64,000 bases of DNA from Variovorax sp. PMC12 (GCF_003019815.1 NZ_CP027773.1:5635501-5699500); one strand, 5' to 3'. Shown: positions 8,553 through 17,293, counted from the first letter of the stretch. Notes: generated by a model not told the origin, from the letters alone. Numbers and translations: made by a program.

Positions 8553-11246
8553 TCAGTTTCCGGCGAGAGCGCGCGTCACCACTTCATGGGTGTCCTTGCT
8601 CAGGTCGGGCTTTGCGGCCACGCGGGCAATGGCTTCGCGCGCGGCGCTGCGGTATGGCTCGGCCAGCTTGCTCCAGCGGTCGAGCGAGCGCGCCAGGCGC
8701 GCGGCCACCTGCGGGTTGATGGCGTCCAGTTCGATGACGCGTTCGCTCCAGAACACGTAGCCGGCCGCGTCGGGGCGGTGGAAGGCGCCGGGGTTGGCGC
8801 TGCAGTAGCTGAAGATCACGCTGCGCGCGCGGTTGGGGTTCTTCAGCGAGAAGTCGGGGTGCTTCATCAGCTGCTTGACCAGCGGCAGGATGTCGCCGCC
8901 GCGGTCGCTGGCGCCGGCCTGCAGGGAGAACCACTTGTCGATGACCAGCGCCTCGTCCTTGAAGATGGCGTGGAAGCGCGCCAGCGCCTGCGCCGCCAGG
9001 GTGTGGCCCGACGACACCAGCGCGTTGAGCGCGTTGAAGCGGTCGGTCATGTTGCCCGCGTCCTTGAAGCGCTGCAGCGTCTTGCCCGGCCACACCACGT
9101 CGCCGGAGGCGCGTGCCGCCAGGCACAGGAAGTTGAGCGCCATGCCGGCCAGCGCGCGGCGGCCCGACGAGGTCGGGTCGGGGCTGTAGGCGCCGGTGTC
9201 GTGGTTTTCTTCGTAGGCCTGTTGCCAGTCGGCGAAGAGGGCGGTGGCCAGCTGGGCGCGCATGGCTTCGCGCACCAGGTGCACGCGCTGCGGGTCGACC
9301 ACTTCGAGCTGCTCGGCAATGTAGGTTTCCGACGGCAGCGTGAGCACCAGTTCCTTGAAGGCGGCGTCGAGCTGCGGGTTGCGCAGCACGCTGCGCATGG
9401 CGTCGATGTAGGCGTCGTTCAGCACCGGCGTGGTGTCGGTGGCCAGGGCGGCAATGCCCTGCAGCGCGGCGCGCAGGCCCAGGCGCTGGCCGGCTTCCCA
9501 GCGGTTGAACGGGTCGGGGTCGTTGGCCAGCAGGGTCAGCAGCTGGGCGTCGGTGTACTCGAAGTCGAGGATCACCGGCGCGCTGAAGCCGCGCAATATG
9601 GAAGGCACGGGCTCGGCGTCCAGCCCTACGAAAGTGATCTGCTCGCCGGCGCGCGACAGCACCAGGGTGCGCGTGCCGCGCGTCACTTCGCTTTCGCCTT
9701 CGAGCTGCAGCGGCAGTTCGCGGCCGTTGGCGTCGAGCAGGCCCACGTTCAGCGGAATGACGAAGGGTTCCTTGACCGGCTGGCCCGGTGTGGGCGGGCA
9801 GCTCTGCACCACGCTCAGGGTGTAGCTGCGGTTCGCGGGGTCGTACACGCCGTGGGCCGCAAGGCGCGGCGTGCCGGCCTGGCTGTACCAGCGCTTGAAC
9901 TGCGGCAGCAGGCGGGCCAGTTCGGAGTCGGGGTTGGCGTCGGCAATGGCCTGCGCGAAGTCGTCGCAGGTCACGGCCTGGCCGTCATGGCGCTCGAAGT
10001 AGAGCGTGATGCCCTTCTCGAACCCTTTGCGGCCGACCAGCGTCTGCATCATGCGCACTACCTCGGCACCCTTTTCGTAGATGGTGACGGTGTAGAAGTT
10101 GCTGATCTCGATGTAGCTGTCGGGCCGCACCGGGTGGGCCATGGGGCCCGCGTCTTCTGGGAACTGGGCGGTGCGCAGCACGCGGACGTCTTCGATGCGC
10201 TTCACGGCGCGGGCCGAGGCGTCGGCGCACAGGTCCTGGCTGAATTCCTGGTCGCGGAAGACGGTGAGGCCTTCCTTCAGCGAGAGCTGGAACCAGTCGC
10301 GGCAGGTCACGCGGTCGCCGCTCCAGTTGTGGAAGTACTCGTGGCCGACCACGCTTTCGATGTTGCTGTAGTCGGCGTCGGTGGCGGTGGCCTGGTTGGC
10401 CAGAACGTACTTCGTGTTGAAGATGTTCAGGCCCTTGTTTTCCATGGCGCCCATGTTGAAGTCGCTGGTGGCGACGATCATGAAGCGGTCCAGGTCCAGC
10501 GGCAGGCCGAAGCGGGCCTCGTCCCACAGCACCGAGTTGATGAGCGAGTTCATCGCGTGCTCGGTCTTGTCGAGGTCGCCGGCGCGCACGTACACCTGCA
10601 GCAGGTGGTCCTTGCCGCTGCGCGCCTTGATGCGCTGCTCGCGCGCTACCAGCTTGCCCGCCACCAGGGCGAACAGGTAGCTGGGTTTCTTGAACGGGTC
10701 GACCCACTTGGCAAAGTGGCGGCCTTCGGGCAGTTCGCCCTGTTCGACCAGGTTGCCGTTCGACAGCAGCACCGGGTAGGCGGCCTTGGCGGCGCGCAGC
10801 GTGACGGTGTAGCTCGCCATCACGTCCGGACGGTCGAGGAAATAGGTGATGCGGCGGAAGCCCTCGGCCTCGCACTGCGTGAAGAAGGTGTCTTCGCTCA
10901 CGAACAGGCCCATCAGCTTGGTGTTCTTGATGGGGCAGCAGGTGGTGAAGATCTCGAGCTCGAAGGCATCGGGCAGGCCGTCGATGACGAGCTGGTCGCC
11001 TTCCATGCGGAACGACGCGCCCTGGCCGTTGACCAGCACGCGCGCCAGATTCAGTTCGTCGCCGTCCAGGCGCAGCGGCTGCACCGGCACATCGGGGTTG
11101 CGGCGCATCTGCATGCGGTTGAGCACGCGGGTCTTGGCGGGGTCGAGGTCGAAGGTCAGGTCGACGGTGTCGATCCAGTAGGCCGGAGCGGCATAGTCTT
11201 CGCGGCGAATGGCAATGGGTTGCCCTTGGGCGTCACGCTGCAGCAT
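8553..11246 (-). CDS. pepN: Aminopeptidase N (M1 family zinc metallopeptidase)
   Basis: Removes N-terminal amino acids from peptides in the cytoplasm. 897 residues, close to the E. coli enzyme (870). The substrate-anchoring GAMEN motif is at residues 266-270 and the zinc site H-E-Y-F-H at 302-306, with the third ligand glutamate in the following K-E-G-L-T-V-F segment. The C-terminal helical domain typical of proteobacterial PepN fills the rest. Its start codon overlaps the end of the upstream HAD gene by 14 bp, indicating co-transcription with prfB and the phosphatase. Confidence 0.96.
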   Translation of the reverse strand: MLQRDAQGQPIAIRREDYAAPAYWIDTVDLTFDLDPAKTRVLNRMQMRRNPDVPVQPLRLDGDELNLARVLVNGQGASFRMEGDQLVIDGLPDAFELEIFTTCCPIKNTKLMGLFVSEDTFFTQCEAEGFRRITYFLDRPDVMASYTVTLRAAKAAYPVLLSNGNLVEQGELPEGRHFAKWVDPFKKPSYLFALVAGKLVAREQRIKARSGKDHLLQVYVRAGDLDKTEHAMNSLINSVLWDEARFGLPLDLDRFMIVATSDFNMGAMENKGLNIFNTKYVLANQATATDADYSNIESVVGHEYFHNWSGDRVTCRDWFQLSLKEGLTVFRDQEFSQDLCADASARAVKRIEDVRVLRTAQFPEDAGPMAHPVRPDSYIEISNFYTVTIYEKGAEVVRMMQTLVGRKGFEKGITLYFERHDGQAVTCDDFAQAIADANPDSELARLLPQFKRWYSQAGTPRLAAHGVYDPANRSYTLSVVQSCPPTPGQPVKEPFVIPLNVGLLDANGRELPLQLEGESEVTRGTRTLVLSRAGEQITFVGLDAEPVPSILRGFSAPVILDFEYTDAQLLTLLANDPDPFNRWEAGQRLGLRAALQGIAALATDTTPVLNDAYIDAMRSVLRNPQLDAAFKELVLTLPSETYIAEQLEVVDPQRVHLVREAMRAQLATALFADWQQAYEENHDTGAYSPDPTSSGRRALAGMALNFLCLAARASGDVVWPGKTLQRFKDAGNMTDRFNALNALVSSGHTLAAQALARFHAIFKDEALVIDKWFSLQAGASDRGGDILPLVKQLMKHPDFSLKNPNRARSVIFSYCSANPGAFHRPDAAGYVFWSERVIELDAINPQVAARLARSLDRWSKLAEPYRSAAREAIARVAAKPDLSKDTHEVVTRALAGN

Positions 11247-11919
11247 CGAGGGTCTCCAGAAAATTTGAATGGGCGAGTTCGTTGTAGTCGCGAACGGCGG
11301 CGATCACGTGGGGGCCTGCCAGCTCGGCGGCGGTATGGGTGCTGCAAACGGCCACGGCACGCATGCCGCCGCGGCGCGCGGCCTCGATGCCGAAGGGCGC
11401 GTCTTCGAACACGATGCAGCGCTCGGGCGCCACGCCGATGCGGCGCGCGGCTTCGAGAAAGATGGCGGGCGTGGGCTTGCCGGTGAAGCCTTCGTCGCCG
11501 CCCACGATGGCCAGCGGCAGCGGGTCCATCTTCAGCCGGGACATGGCGAACTCGATGTTGTGCTTGTCGCCCGCCGTGCCCACCGCCACCTTGAGCCCGC
11601 GCGCCTCTGCCGCCTTGGCGAAGGCGGTGAAGCCGGCCACTTCGGTGAAGTTGTCGTGGAACATGGCGCGGTAGATCTCTTCCTTCTCGTGCACCATGGC
11701 CAGGCACTCGGCATCGGACAGCTCGCGCTCGAACAGCTCGCGCATGCTCTCCGTGCCCGTGCGGCCGGTGGTGCGCGCAAGGATCTCGCTCACGTCGAGC
11801 TTCACGCCGTGGTTCTGCGCAAATTCGACCCACGACCGCGCATGCCAGGGCATGGAGTCGATCATGGTGCCGTCCATGTCGAAGATGAAGGCTTCGACCT
11901 TGCCGTGCATCGGGCTCAT
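11233..11919 (-). CDS. HAD-superfamily sugar-phosphate phosphatase/phosphoglucomutase-like
   Basis: 228 residues. Haloacid dehalogenase fold with motif I F-D-M-D-G-T at residues 13-18 (nucleophile D14, acid/base D16), motif II in V-A-V-G-T-A, motif III lysine in G-K-P-T-P, and motif IV F-E-D-A. The cap and overall pattern match the beta-phosphoglucomutase/GPP subgroup, whose substrate cannot be told from sequence. Start at 11919 chosen; a second ATG three codons later is possible. It lies 5 bp after prfB and overlaps pepN by 14 bp. Confidence 0.85.
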   Translation of the reverse strand: MSPMHGKVEAFIFDMDGTMIDSMPWHARSWVEFAQNHGVKLDVSEILARTTGRTGTESMRELFERELSDAECLAMVHEKEEIYRAMFHDNFTEVAGFTAFAKAAEARGLKVAVGTAGDKHNIEFAMSRLKMDPLPLAIVGGDEGFTGKPTPAIFLEAARRIGVAPERCIVFEDAPFGIEAARRGGMRAVAVCSTHTAAELAGPHVIAAVRDYNELAHSNFLETLDAAA

Positions 11920-11924
11920 TGGGG

Positions 11925-13029
11925 TTACACGCCTTGCTTGAGAGAGGCTTCGATGAACACGTCGAGGTCGCCGTCCAGCACCTTCTGGGTGGCCGAGACT
12001 TCGACGTTGGTGCGCAGGTCCTTGATGCGGCTGTTGTCCAGCACGTAGCTGCGGATCTGGTGGCCCCAGCCCACGTCGGTCTTGCTGTCTTCGAGCTTCT
12101 GCTGTTCTTCCTGGCGCTTGCGCATCTCGTGGTCGTACAGGCGCGAGCGCAGGCGCTTCCACGCCACGTCGCGGTTGCTGTGCTGGCTGCGGCCGTCCTG
12201 GCACTGCACCACGATGCCGGTCGGAATGTGCGTCAGGCGCACGGCCGAGTCGGTCTTGTTGATGTGCTGGCCGCCGGCGCCGCTGGCGCGGAAGGTGTCG
12301 GTGCGCACGTCGGCCGGGTTGATCTCGATCTCGATGGAGTCGTCGATTTCCGGGTACACGAAGATGCTGGCAAAGCTGGTGTGGCGCCCGCCCGACGAGT
12401 CGAACGGCGACTTGCGCACCAGGCGGTGCACGCCCGTTTCGGTGCGCAGCAGGCCGAAGGCGTAGTCGCCTTCTACCTTGATGGTCGCGCCCTTGATGCC
12501 GGCGGTGTCGCCCGGCGTTTCGTCTTCGATCTGCGTCTTGAAGCCCTTGCGCTCTGCGTACTTCAGGTACTGGCGCAGCAGCATGCTGGCCCAGTCGCAG
12601 GCCTCGGTGCCGCCGGCGCCGGCCTGGATGTCGATGAAGGCGTTGAGCGGGTCGGCCGGGTTGTTGAACATCCGGCGGAATTCGAGCTGCTTGATGTCGG
12701 CTTCGAGCGCGGCGGCGTCATCGGCGATGGACTGCAGGCCGTCCATGTCGCCTTCTTCCTTCGACATCTCGAAGAGTTCGGTGTTGTCCGACAGCCCGTT
12801 GGTGAGACGGTCGAGCGTGACGACCACGTCGTCGAGCGACTTCTTCTCCTTGCCCAGCTCCTGGGCCTTCTTCGGGTCGTTCCAGACGTTCGGGTCTTCG
12901 AGCGATGCGTTGACTGTCCTCAGTCGTTCAGCTTTGGCATCGTAGTCAAAGATACCTCCGTAAATCGACCGTGCGGGCGCTCAGGTCCGCGAGCATTGCG
13001 CCGATTTGGTTGATCTGTTCTGCGTCCAT
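11925..13029 (-). CDS. prfB: Peptide chain release factor 2 (programmed +1 frameshift)
   Basis: Recognises UGA and UAA stop codons and triggers peptide release on the ribosome. The gene is split in two frames: 27 codons from the ATG at 13029, an in-frame TGA at 12948-12946, then the main frame from 12947 to 11925. Reading through by +1 slippage gives 367 residues, the usual RF2 length. Visible motifs: S-P-F tripeptide anticodon in R-K-S-P-F-D-S and the catalytic G-A-G-G-Q-H. The frameshift makes synthesis self-limiting, since RF2 itself reads the internal UGA. A conventional single-frame call (start 12827) would miss the N-terminus. Confidence 0.96.
12945..12960 (-). promoter_or_regulatory. 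RF2 programmed frameshift signal
   Basis: On the minus strand: internal Shine-Dalgarno-like GGAGG (12959-12955), a 3-base spacer, then the slippery CTT-TGA-C (12951-12945). Arrangement and spacing equal the classic E. coli prfB site. The ribosome pairs with GGAGG, pauses at UGA when RF2 is scarce, and slips from CUU to UUU. Confidence 0.95.
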
Positions 13030-13108
13030 GGGGTGTCCTGACTGTGTTCGGGGGAAACCGGACATTTTCTCATGCTCCGGCAACCGGGCCGGGAGCGCCC
13101 CCGTATTG

Positions 13109-13214
13109 CTCCTTCCCCCGCTGGGGGAAGGCCGGGATGGGGGCGGGCAGGGCGTTTAGTGCGAGCGCCGCTTGCCCCCACCCCAACCCTCCCCCGGCGG
13201 GGGAGGGAGAAAGT
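13109..13214. repeat. Paired GC hairpin intergenic repeat
   Basis: Two C/G-rich hairpins in opposite orientation: CTTCCCCC-gct-GGGGGAAG at 13112-13130 and CCCTCCCCC-ggc-GGGGGAGGG at 13187-13207, joined by a G-rich then C-rich linker. Looks like the REP/BIME-like repeats common between genes of high-GC proteobacteria. It separates prfB from the downstream minus-strand metQ-like gene and might also attenuate transcription or stabilise mRNA ends. Confidence 0.7.
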
Positions 13215-13216
13215 CA

Positions 13217-14029
13217 TCAGAACGCGGGAATCAGCGAGCCCTTGAACTGCGTCTCGATGAAGCTCTTCACCTCCGGCGACTGGTAGGCCGCCACCAGGCG
13301 CCTGGCCCAGGGCTTGTCCTTGTCGGCGCGGCGCACGGCGATCAGGTTGGCGTAGGGGCTCTTGGGCGATTCCTTGATCACGGCGTCCTTGTTGAACGAC
13401 AGGCCGGCTTTCTCCGCGTAGTCGTTGTTGATGGCGGCAATGGCCAGGTCGTCGAGCGAACGCGGCAGCTGGGCGGCGTCCAGCGCCACCAGCTTCAGCT
13501 TCTTGGGGTTGGTCACCACGTCCAGCGGGGTGGCGTTGTTGTTCTTCACGGCCTCGGGCTTGAGGGTGATGAGGCCGGCCTGCTGTAGCAGCAACAGCGC
13601 GCGGTTGCCGTTCGACGGGTCGTTCTGGATGCCGACCGAGGCGCCGTCCGGCAGCTGGTCGACCGACTTGATCTTGCGCGAGTAGAAGCCCAGCGGCGCG
13701 GTGATGGTCAGGCCCACCGGCACCAGGTCGAAGCCGCGCGCCTTGATCTGGTTGTCCAGGAAGGGCTGGTGCTGGAAGGCGTTGGCGTCCAGGTCGCCCG
13801 AGGCCAGCGCCGCGTTGGGCAGCTGGTAATCGTTGAACACCACGACCTGGATGTTCAGGCCGTCCTTGGCGGCGACCTTCCTGACCACCTCGAAGATCTG
13901 CTCGCCGTTGCCCACGGAAACGCCGACCTTGATGTTGTTCTTGTCCTGGGCCAGGGCAGCGCTGCCGCTGAAGACGGCTGCGGCCAGCGTGGCGATGAAG
14001 AGGCTGCGGCGACGGAAAGTGGAATGCAT
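13217..14029 (-). CDS. NlpA/MetQ-type ABC transporter substrate-binding protein
   Basis: 270-residue periplasmic binding protein. Sec signal peptide in the first ~28 residues ending A-L-A-Q; there is no lipobox cysteine, so it is probably soluble rather than a lipoprotein like E. coli MetQ. Family signs: F-N-D-Y-Q-L-P-N-A-A-L, G-D-L-D-A-N-A-F-Q-H, G-F-Y-S-R-K, I-Q-N-D-P-S-N-G-N-R-A-L. Ligand is probably methionine or a related sulfur compound. Divergently transcribed from metN-metI-metQ, 238 bp apart. Start chosen at the ATG directly before the signal peptide. Confidence 0.9.
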   Translation of the reverse strand: MHSTFRRRSLFIATLAAAVFSGSAALAQDKNNIKVGVSVGNGEQIFEVVRKVAAKDGLNIQVVVFNDYQLPNAALASGDLDANAFQHQPFLDNQIKARGFDLVPVGLTITAPLGFYSRKIKSVDQLPDGASVGIQNDPSNGNRALLLLQQAGLITLKPEAVKNNNATPLDVVTNPKKLKLVALDAAQLPRSLDDLAIAAINNDYAEKAGLSFNKDAVIKESPKSPYANLIAVRRADKDKPWARRLVAAYQSPEVKSFIETQFKGSLIPAF

Positions 14030-14102
14030 GACAGTGCGGAAATCGAAAAAATGAAGGCGCGAATGTGGCACTGCAGCAAGGAATTGGGAACGAACGAATA
14101 GG

Positions 14103-14168
14103 CATATCGATATGGCGTGTATGGCGCGCATCGAGGTTTTCTTATGCTGTATGCGATATAAACAGCAT
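14103..14168. promoter_or_regulatory. Candidate operators in the metQ-like/metN divergent region
   Basis: Two dyads lie between the divergent genes: a perfect 12-base palindrome CATATCGATATG (14103-14114) and an inverted repeat ATGCTGT (14144-14150) / ACAGCAT (14162-14168) with 11 bases between the arms. The region is AT-rich for this genome and contains TATAAA-like hexamers. The second dyad has the spacing of LysR-type or similar dimer sites. Which regulator binds is unknown. Confidence 0.4.
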
Positions 14169-14267
14169 CCTTTTTCTTCGTTCCCTTTTGCCGCTTTTGT
14201 TTTCATACTCGGCACCTTTTTCGCGAACCTCCGTGCCCGGCGCCCTCGCCGGCCGCGCTTCTTCCCA

Positions 14268-15152
14268 ATGAGCCATCCTTCGCCCGATGCGGGCCGCGCC
14301 AGCGCGGCACCCGTCATCCGACTCCAATCCGTGCAGAAGTCCTTTGCACTGCCCAGCGGCGAGGTGTTCGACGCCGTGCATTCGCTGTCGCTCGAAATCC
14401 AGCAGGGCGACGTGTTCGGCCTGATCGGCAAGAGCGGCGCCGGCAAGTCGACGCTGCTGCGCCTGATCAACCTGCTGGAGCGGCCCGACGCGGGCCAGGT
14501 CTTCGTGGGCGGCCGCGACCTCACCACGCTCTCGCGCAGCGAGCTGCGCGACACGCGCCAGAACATCGGCATGATCTTCCAGCAGTTCAACCTGCTGCAG
14601 AACGCCACGGTGTTCGACAACGTGGCCTTCCCGCTGAAGATCCACGGCCGCCACTCCAGGGCCGAAATCGACGCGCGCGTGCGCGAGTGCCTGGCCCTGG
14701 TGGGCCTGGCCGAGAAGATCGACACCTACCCGGCGCAACTGTCCGGCGGCCAGAAGCAGCGCGTGGCCATCGCCCGCGCGCTGGCGCCGCGCCCGCAGGT
14801 GCTGCTGTGCGACGAGCCCACCTCGGCCCTCGACTCCGAGACCACGCGCTCGCTGCTGGAGACGCTGCGCGACATTAACCAGAAGATCGGCGTGACCATC
14901 GTGATCGTGACGCACGAGCTGTCGGTGGTCGAGGTGCTGTGCCGCAACGTGGCCATCCTCGAAAAGGGCCGCCTGATCGAGCAGTTCGCCGTCGAAGAGG
15001 CGCCGAACGAAGAGCGCAAGACCGCGCTGGGCCGCGAAATCGACGACCTGGTGCGCCGGCGCGAACGCGACGTGCGCGAACAGCAACAGGCGCAGCAGCA
15101 GCAAGACCGCGCCGCAACGGCCGTGGCCGCCAAGGAGCCCGCCTGTGTTTGA
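14268..15152 (+). CDS. metN: Methionine ABC transporter ATPase, lacking the C-terminal sensor domain
   Basis: ATP-binding subunit of a MetNIQ importer. 294 residues from the ATG at 14268; upstream codons of the same frame have no protein character. Walker A G-K-S-G-A-G-K-S-T, Q-loop, signature L-S-G-G-Q-K-Q-R, Walker B L-L-C-D-E-P-T-S-A-L-D and H-loop V-T-H-E are present. E. coli MetN (343 aa) ends in an ACT-like NIL domain that binds methionine and shuts the pump; here the ATPase domain is followed only by a charged, glutamine-rich tail. Overlaps metI by 8 bp. Confidence 0.92.
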   Translation: MSHPSPDAGRASAAPVIRLQSVQKSFALPSGEVFDAVHSLSLEIQQGDVFGLIGKSGAGKSTLLRLINLLERPDAGQVFVGGRDLTTLSRSELRDTRQNIGMIFQQFNLLQNATVFDNVAFPLKIHGRHSRAEIDARVRECLALVGLAEKIDTYPAQLSGGQKQRVAIARALAPRPQVLLCDEPTSALDSETTRSLLETLRDINQKIGVTIVIVTHELSVVEVLCRNVAILEKGRLIEQFAVEEAPNEERKTALGREIDDLVRRRERDVREQQQAQQQQDRAATAVAAKEPACV

Positions 15153-15807
15153 GAACATCGCCCCCATCCTCCCCGAGCTGTGGGTCGCCACCGGCCAGAC
15201 CTTCATGATGCTGGCCATCGGCCTCACGGCGGCGGTGCTCATCGGCGGCCCGCTGGGCATCCTGCTGTTCCTGCTGGGCCCGGGCCAGTCGCTCGAGAAC
15301 AAGCCTGCGTTCCTGGTGCTCAACTGGCTGGTGAACACGGTGCGCTCGTTCCCTTTCATCATCCTGCTGGTGGCGCTGGTGCCGTTCACGCGGGTGATCG
15401 CGGGCACGTCCATCGGCCCGCTGGCGGCGGCGGTGCCGCTGTCGTTCGCGGCCATTCCCTACCTGGCGCGGCTGGTCGACCAGTGCCTGCGCGAAGTGCC
15501 GCGCGGCGTGATCGAGGCGGCCCATGCCATGGGCGCGACCGAGCTGCAGATCGTCTGGCGCGTGCTGCTGGTGGAGGCCCGTTCGGGCCTGGTGCTGGCG
15601 CTGACCGTGCTGGCCGTGAGCTTCCTGTCTTACTCGGCGGTGGCCGGCGTGGTGGGCGGCGGCGGCATCGGCGACCTGGCCATCCGCTACGGCTACTACC
15701 GTTTCCAGACCGACGTGATGGTGCTCACCGTGGCGCTGCTCGTGGTGCTGGTACAGATCCTGCAGTTCGTGGGCAACACCACGGCAAGCAGGCTCGACAA
15801 GCGTTGA
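15145..15807 (+). CDS. metI: Methionine ABC transporter permease
   Basis: 220-residue inner-membrane subunit with about five hydrophobic segments. The EAA loop that docks on MetN is visible as I-E-A-A-H-A-M-G-A-T. The G-V-V-G-G-G-G-I-G-D-L-A-I-R-Y-G-Y signature is typical of MetI. GTG start at 15145, inside the 3' end of metN, indicates translational coupling. Confidence 0.95.
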   Translation: MFENIAPILPELWVATGQTFMMLAIGLTAAVLIGGPLGILLFLLGPGQSLENKPAFLVLNWLVNTVRSFPFIILLVALVPFTRVIAGTSIGPLAAAVPLSFAAIPYLARLVDQCLREVPRGVIEAAHAMGATELQIVWRVLLVEARSGLVLALTVLAVSFLSYSAVAGVVGGGGIGDLAIRYGYYRFQTDVMVLTVALLVVLVQILQFVGNTTASRLDKR

Positions 15808-15846
15808 GTTGATTCTTTCTTATCCCTAGCTAGCTTTCTCTATCTC

Positions 15847-16674
15847 ATGAAGACCGTTTTCCTGCGCCGTTCCGTTCTCGCCCTGTCCCTGGCCGCGCTG
15901 TCGCTCGGCGGCCTCTCGCTGCAGGCCCATGCGCAAGACCCCGCCAAGAAGAACCTGGTGATCGGCGGCACCGCCGGTTCCAACGCCGACCAGCTGAAGG
16001 CCGGCATCGTGCCGATCCTCGAAAAGAAGGGCTACAAGGTCAAGCTGGTGGAGTTCAACGACTACGTGCAGCCCAACCTGGCGCTGGCCCAGGGTTCGCT
16101 CGACGCCAACTTCTTCCAGCATCAGGTCTACCTGAAGAAGTTCGCGGCCGACCAGAAGCTCGACATCACCGAGCTGGTGCAGGGCCCGATCGCCCCCATG
16201 GGCGTGTACTCGACCAAGCGCAAGACGCTGGCCGACGTGAAGGAAGGCGACCGCGTGACGCTGCCGAACGACCCGAGCAACCTGGCCCGTGCGCTGGTGC
16301 TGCTGGAGCAGAACAAGCTGATCACCATCAAGGCCGGCATCGACCCGCTGCGCGCTTCTGAAAAGGATGTGGCCGAGAACCCGAAGAAGCTGAAGTTCAT
16401 CCCGCTCGAAGCCGCGCAGCTGCCGCGCTCGCTGGGCGACACCGAATACGCCATCGTCAATGGCAACTTCGCGATCTCGTCGGGCCTGAAGCTCACCGAA
16501 GCGGTGGTGCTCGAGAAGACGCCCGACTACTACCTGAATGTGGTGGCCGTGAAGACCGCCGACAAGAACACGCAGTGGGCCAAGGACATCGCCGAAGCCT
16601 ATCGCTCGAAGGAGTTCAAGGCGGTGGTCGACAGCAAGTTCCAGGGCTACGCCAAGCCCAGCTTCCTGCAGTAA
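15847..16674 (+). CDS. metQ: Methionine ABC transporter substrate-binding protein
   Basis: 275 residues. Sec signal peptide to about residue 29 (L-Q-A-H-A-Q), no lipobox cysteine. Typical MetQ segments: G-G-T-A-G-S-N-A-D-Q, E-F-N-D-Y-V-Q-P-N, S-L-D-A-N-F-F-Q-H, L-P-N-D-P-S-N-L-A-R-A-L. Follows metI by 39 bp and completes a MetNIQ operon. Its divergent paralogue at 13217-14029 probably feeds the same MetNI pair. Confidence 0.93.
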   Translation: MKTVFLRRSVLALSLAALSLGGLSLQAHAQDPAKKNLVIGGTAGSNADQLKAGIVPILEKKGYKVKLVEFNDYVQPNLALAQGSLDANFFQHQVYLKKFAADQKLDITELVQGPIAPMGVYSTKRKTLADVKEGDRVTLPNDPSNLARALVLLEQNKLITIKAGIDPLRASEKDVAENPKKLKFIPLEAAQLPRSLGDTEYAIVNGNFAISSGLKLTEAVVLEKTPDYYLNVVAVKTADKNTQWAKDIAEAYRSKEFKAVVDSKFQGYAKPSFLQ

Positions 16675-16712
16675 GCCTTTCTTTCCTTTCCATCTGACGA
16701 AGGACGCTCCCC

Positions 16713-17063
16713 ATGCCCGTTCTGGCCGTATTCGATGCCCAAGGAAGCTGGCGCGACACGCATGTGTGCGACGGCTGGATCACCGAGCACCTGGCGGGGC
16801 AGGGTGTGAGTTGGGGGCGCGGCAAGAAGAAGGGGCAGCGGGTGCTGGACAGCGCGGGGCTGTTCTATGTGCCTACTGCTGACGGCTATCTCGGCCTGCT
16901 GCTGGAGGCCGGTGAATGGGCGGCCATGCCGGCCGGCAAGCCGCACTTCTTCGATGCGGGGGAGGCGGAGTCGCTCGACGGTCTGCCTGCGTCTTTGCCT
17001 TTGTTCGAGGCGTTTGTCGAAGAAGTGCTGTCCTTGACTGGGAACGACGCGGACGAGGAGTGA
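16713..17063 (+). CDS. Compact acireductone-dioxygenase-like cupin
   Basis: 116-residue acidic protein. The first ~38 residues (L-A-V-F-D...W-I-T-E-H-L-A-G-Q-G-V) and a block at ~47-83 (G-L-F-Y-V...L-L-E-A-G-E-W-A...P-A-G-K-P-H-F-F-D-A-G) line up with two separate parts of acireductone dioxygenase, the methionine-salvage enzyme. The ~65 residues between them, which carry the H-x-H-x3-E metal ligands, are absent; only the final histidine (P-H-F-F-D) remains. So it is unlikely to be an active dioxygenase. Placed 38 bp after metQ and probably co-transcribed. The relationship is my reading of motifs, not a computed alignment. Confidence 0.6.
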   Translation: MPVLAVFDAQGSWRDTHVCDGWITEHLAGQGVSWGRGKKKGQRVLDSAGLFYVPTADGYLGLLLEAGEWAAMPAGKPHFFDAGEAESLDGLPASLPLFEAFVEEVLSLTGNDADEE

Positions 17064-17108
17064 GTTCTTTGTTCGGGGCGCGTGCACAGGCCACCGGGTA
17101 CTCCCCTC

Positions 17109-17293
17109 CGCGAATGTCCCCCGGCCTGCGGCCTCCTCCTTTATTTCGCTGCGGGGAGCACTCGATGCCCTGTGCACAGGGCACGCTGCTGGTGTTCAGC
17201 CGATGAATCACCGCTCTGCACACGATCAGGCCGATGAAGTGCCTTGCGCAGCGAAATAAAGGAGGAGGGGCGCAGCCCCGGGGGACATTCGCG
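17109..17293. repeat. Large inverted repeat between convergent genes
   Basis: Left arm 17109-17153 and right arm 17247-17293 are nearly perfect inverse complements (CGCGAATGTCCCCC ... AAATAAAGGAGGAGG on the other arm), enclosing about 93 bases. The cupin gene ends at 17063 on the plus strand and the monooxygenase ends at 17352 on the minus strand, so the element sits between converging transcripts. It may be a dispersed intergenic repeat, a terminator, or both. No open frame is supported inside. Confidence 0.75.

Noticed and set aside
8535..11486. 983-codon plus-strand frame across pepN
   Set aside because: Shadow of pepN in a GC-rich genome; no recognisable protein, while pepN has full motifs.
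13030..13216. Riboswitch upstream of the metQ-like gene
   Set aside because: The segment is downstream of that gene on its strand and consists of GC hairpin repeats.
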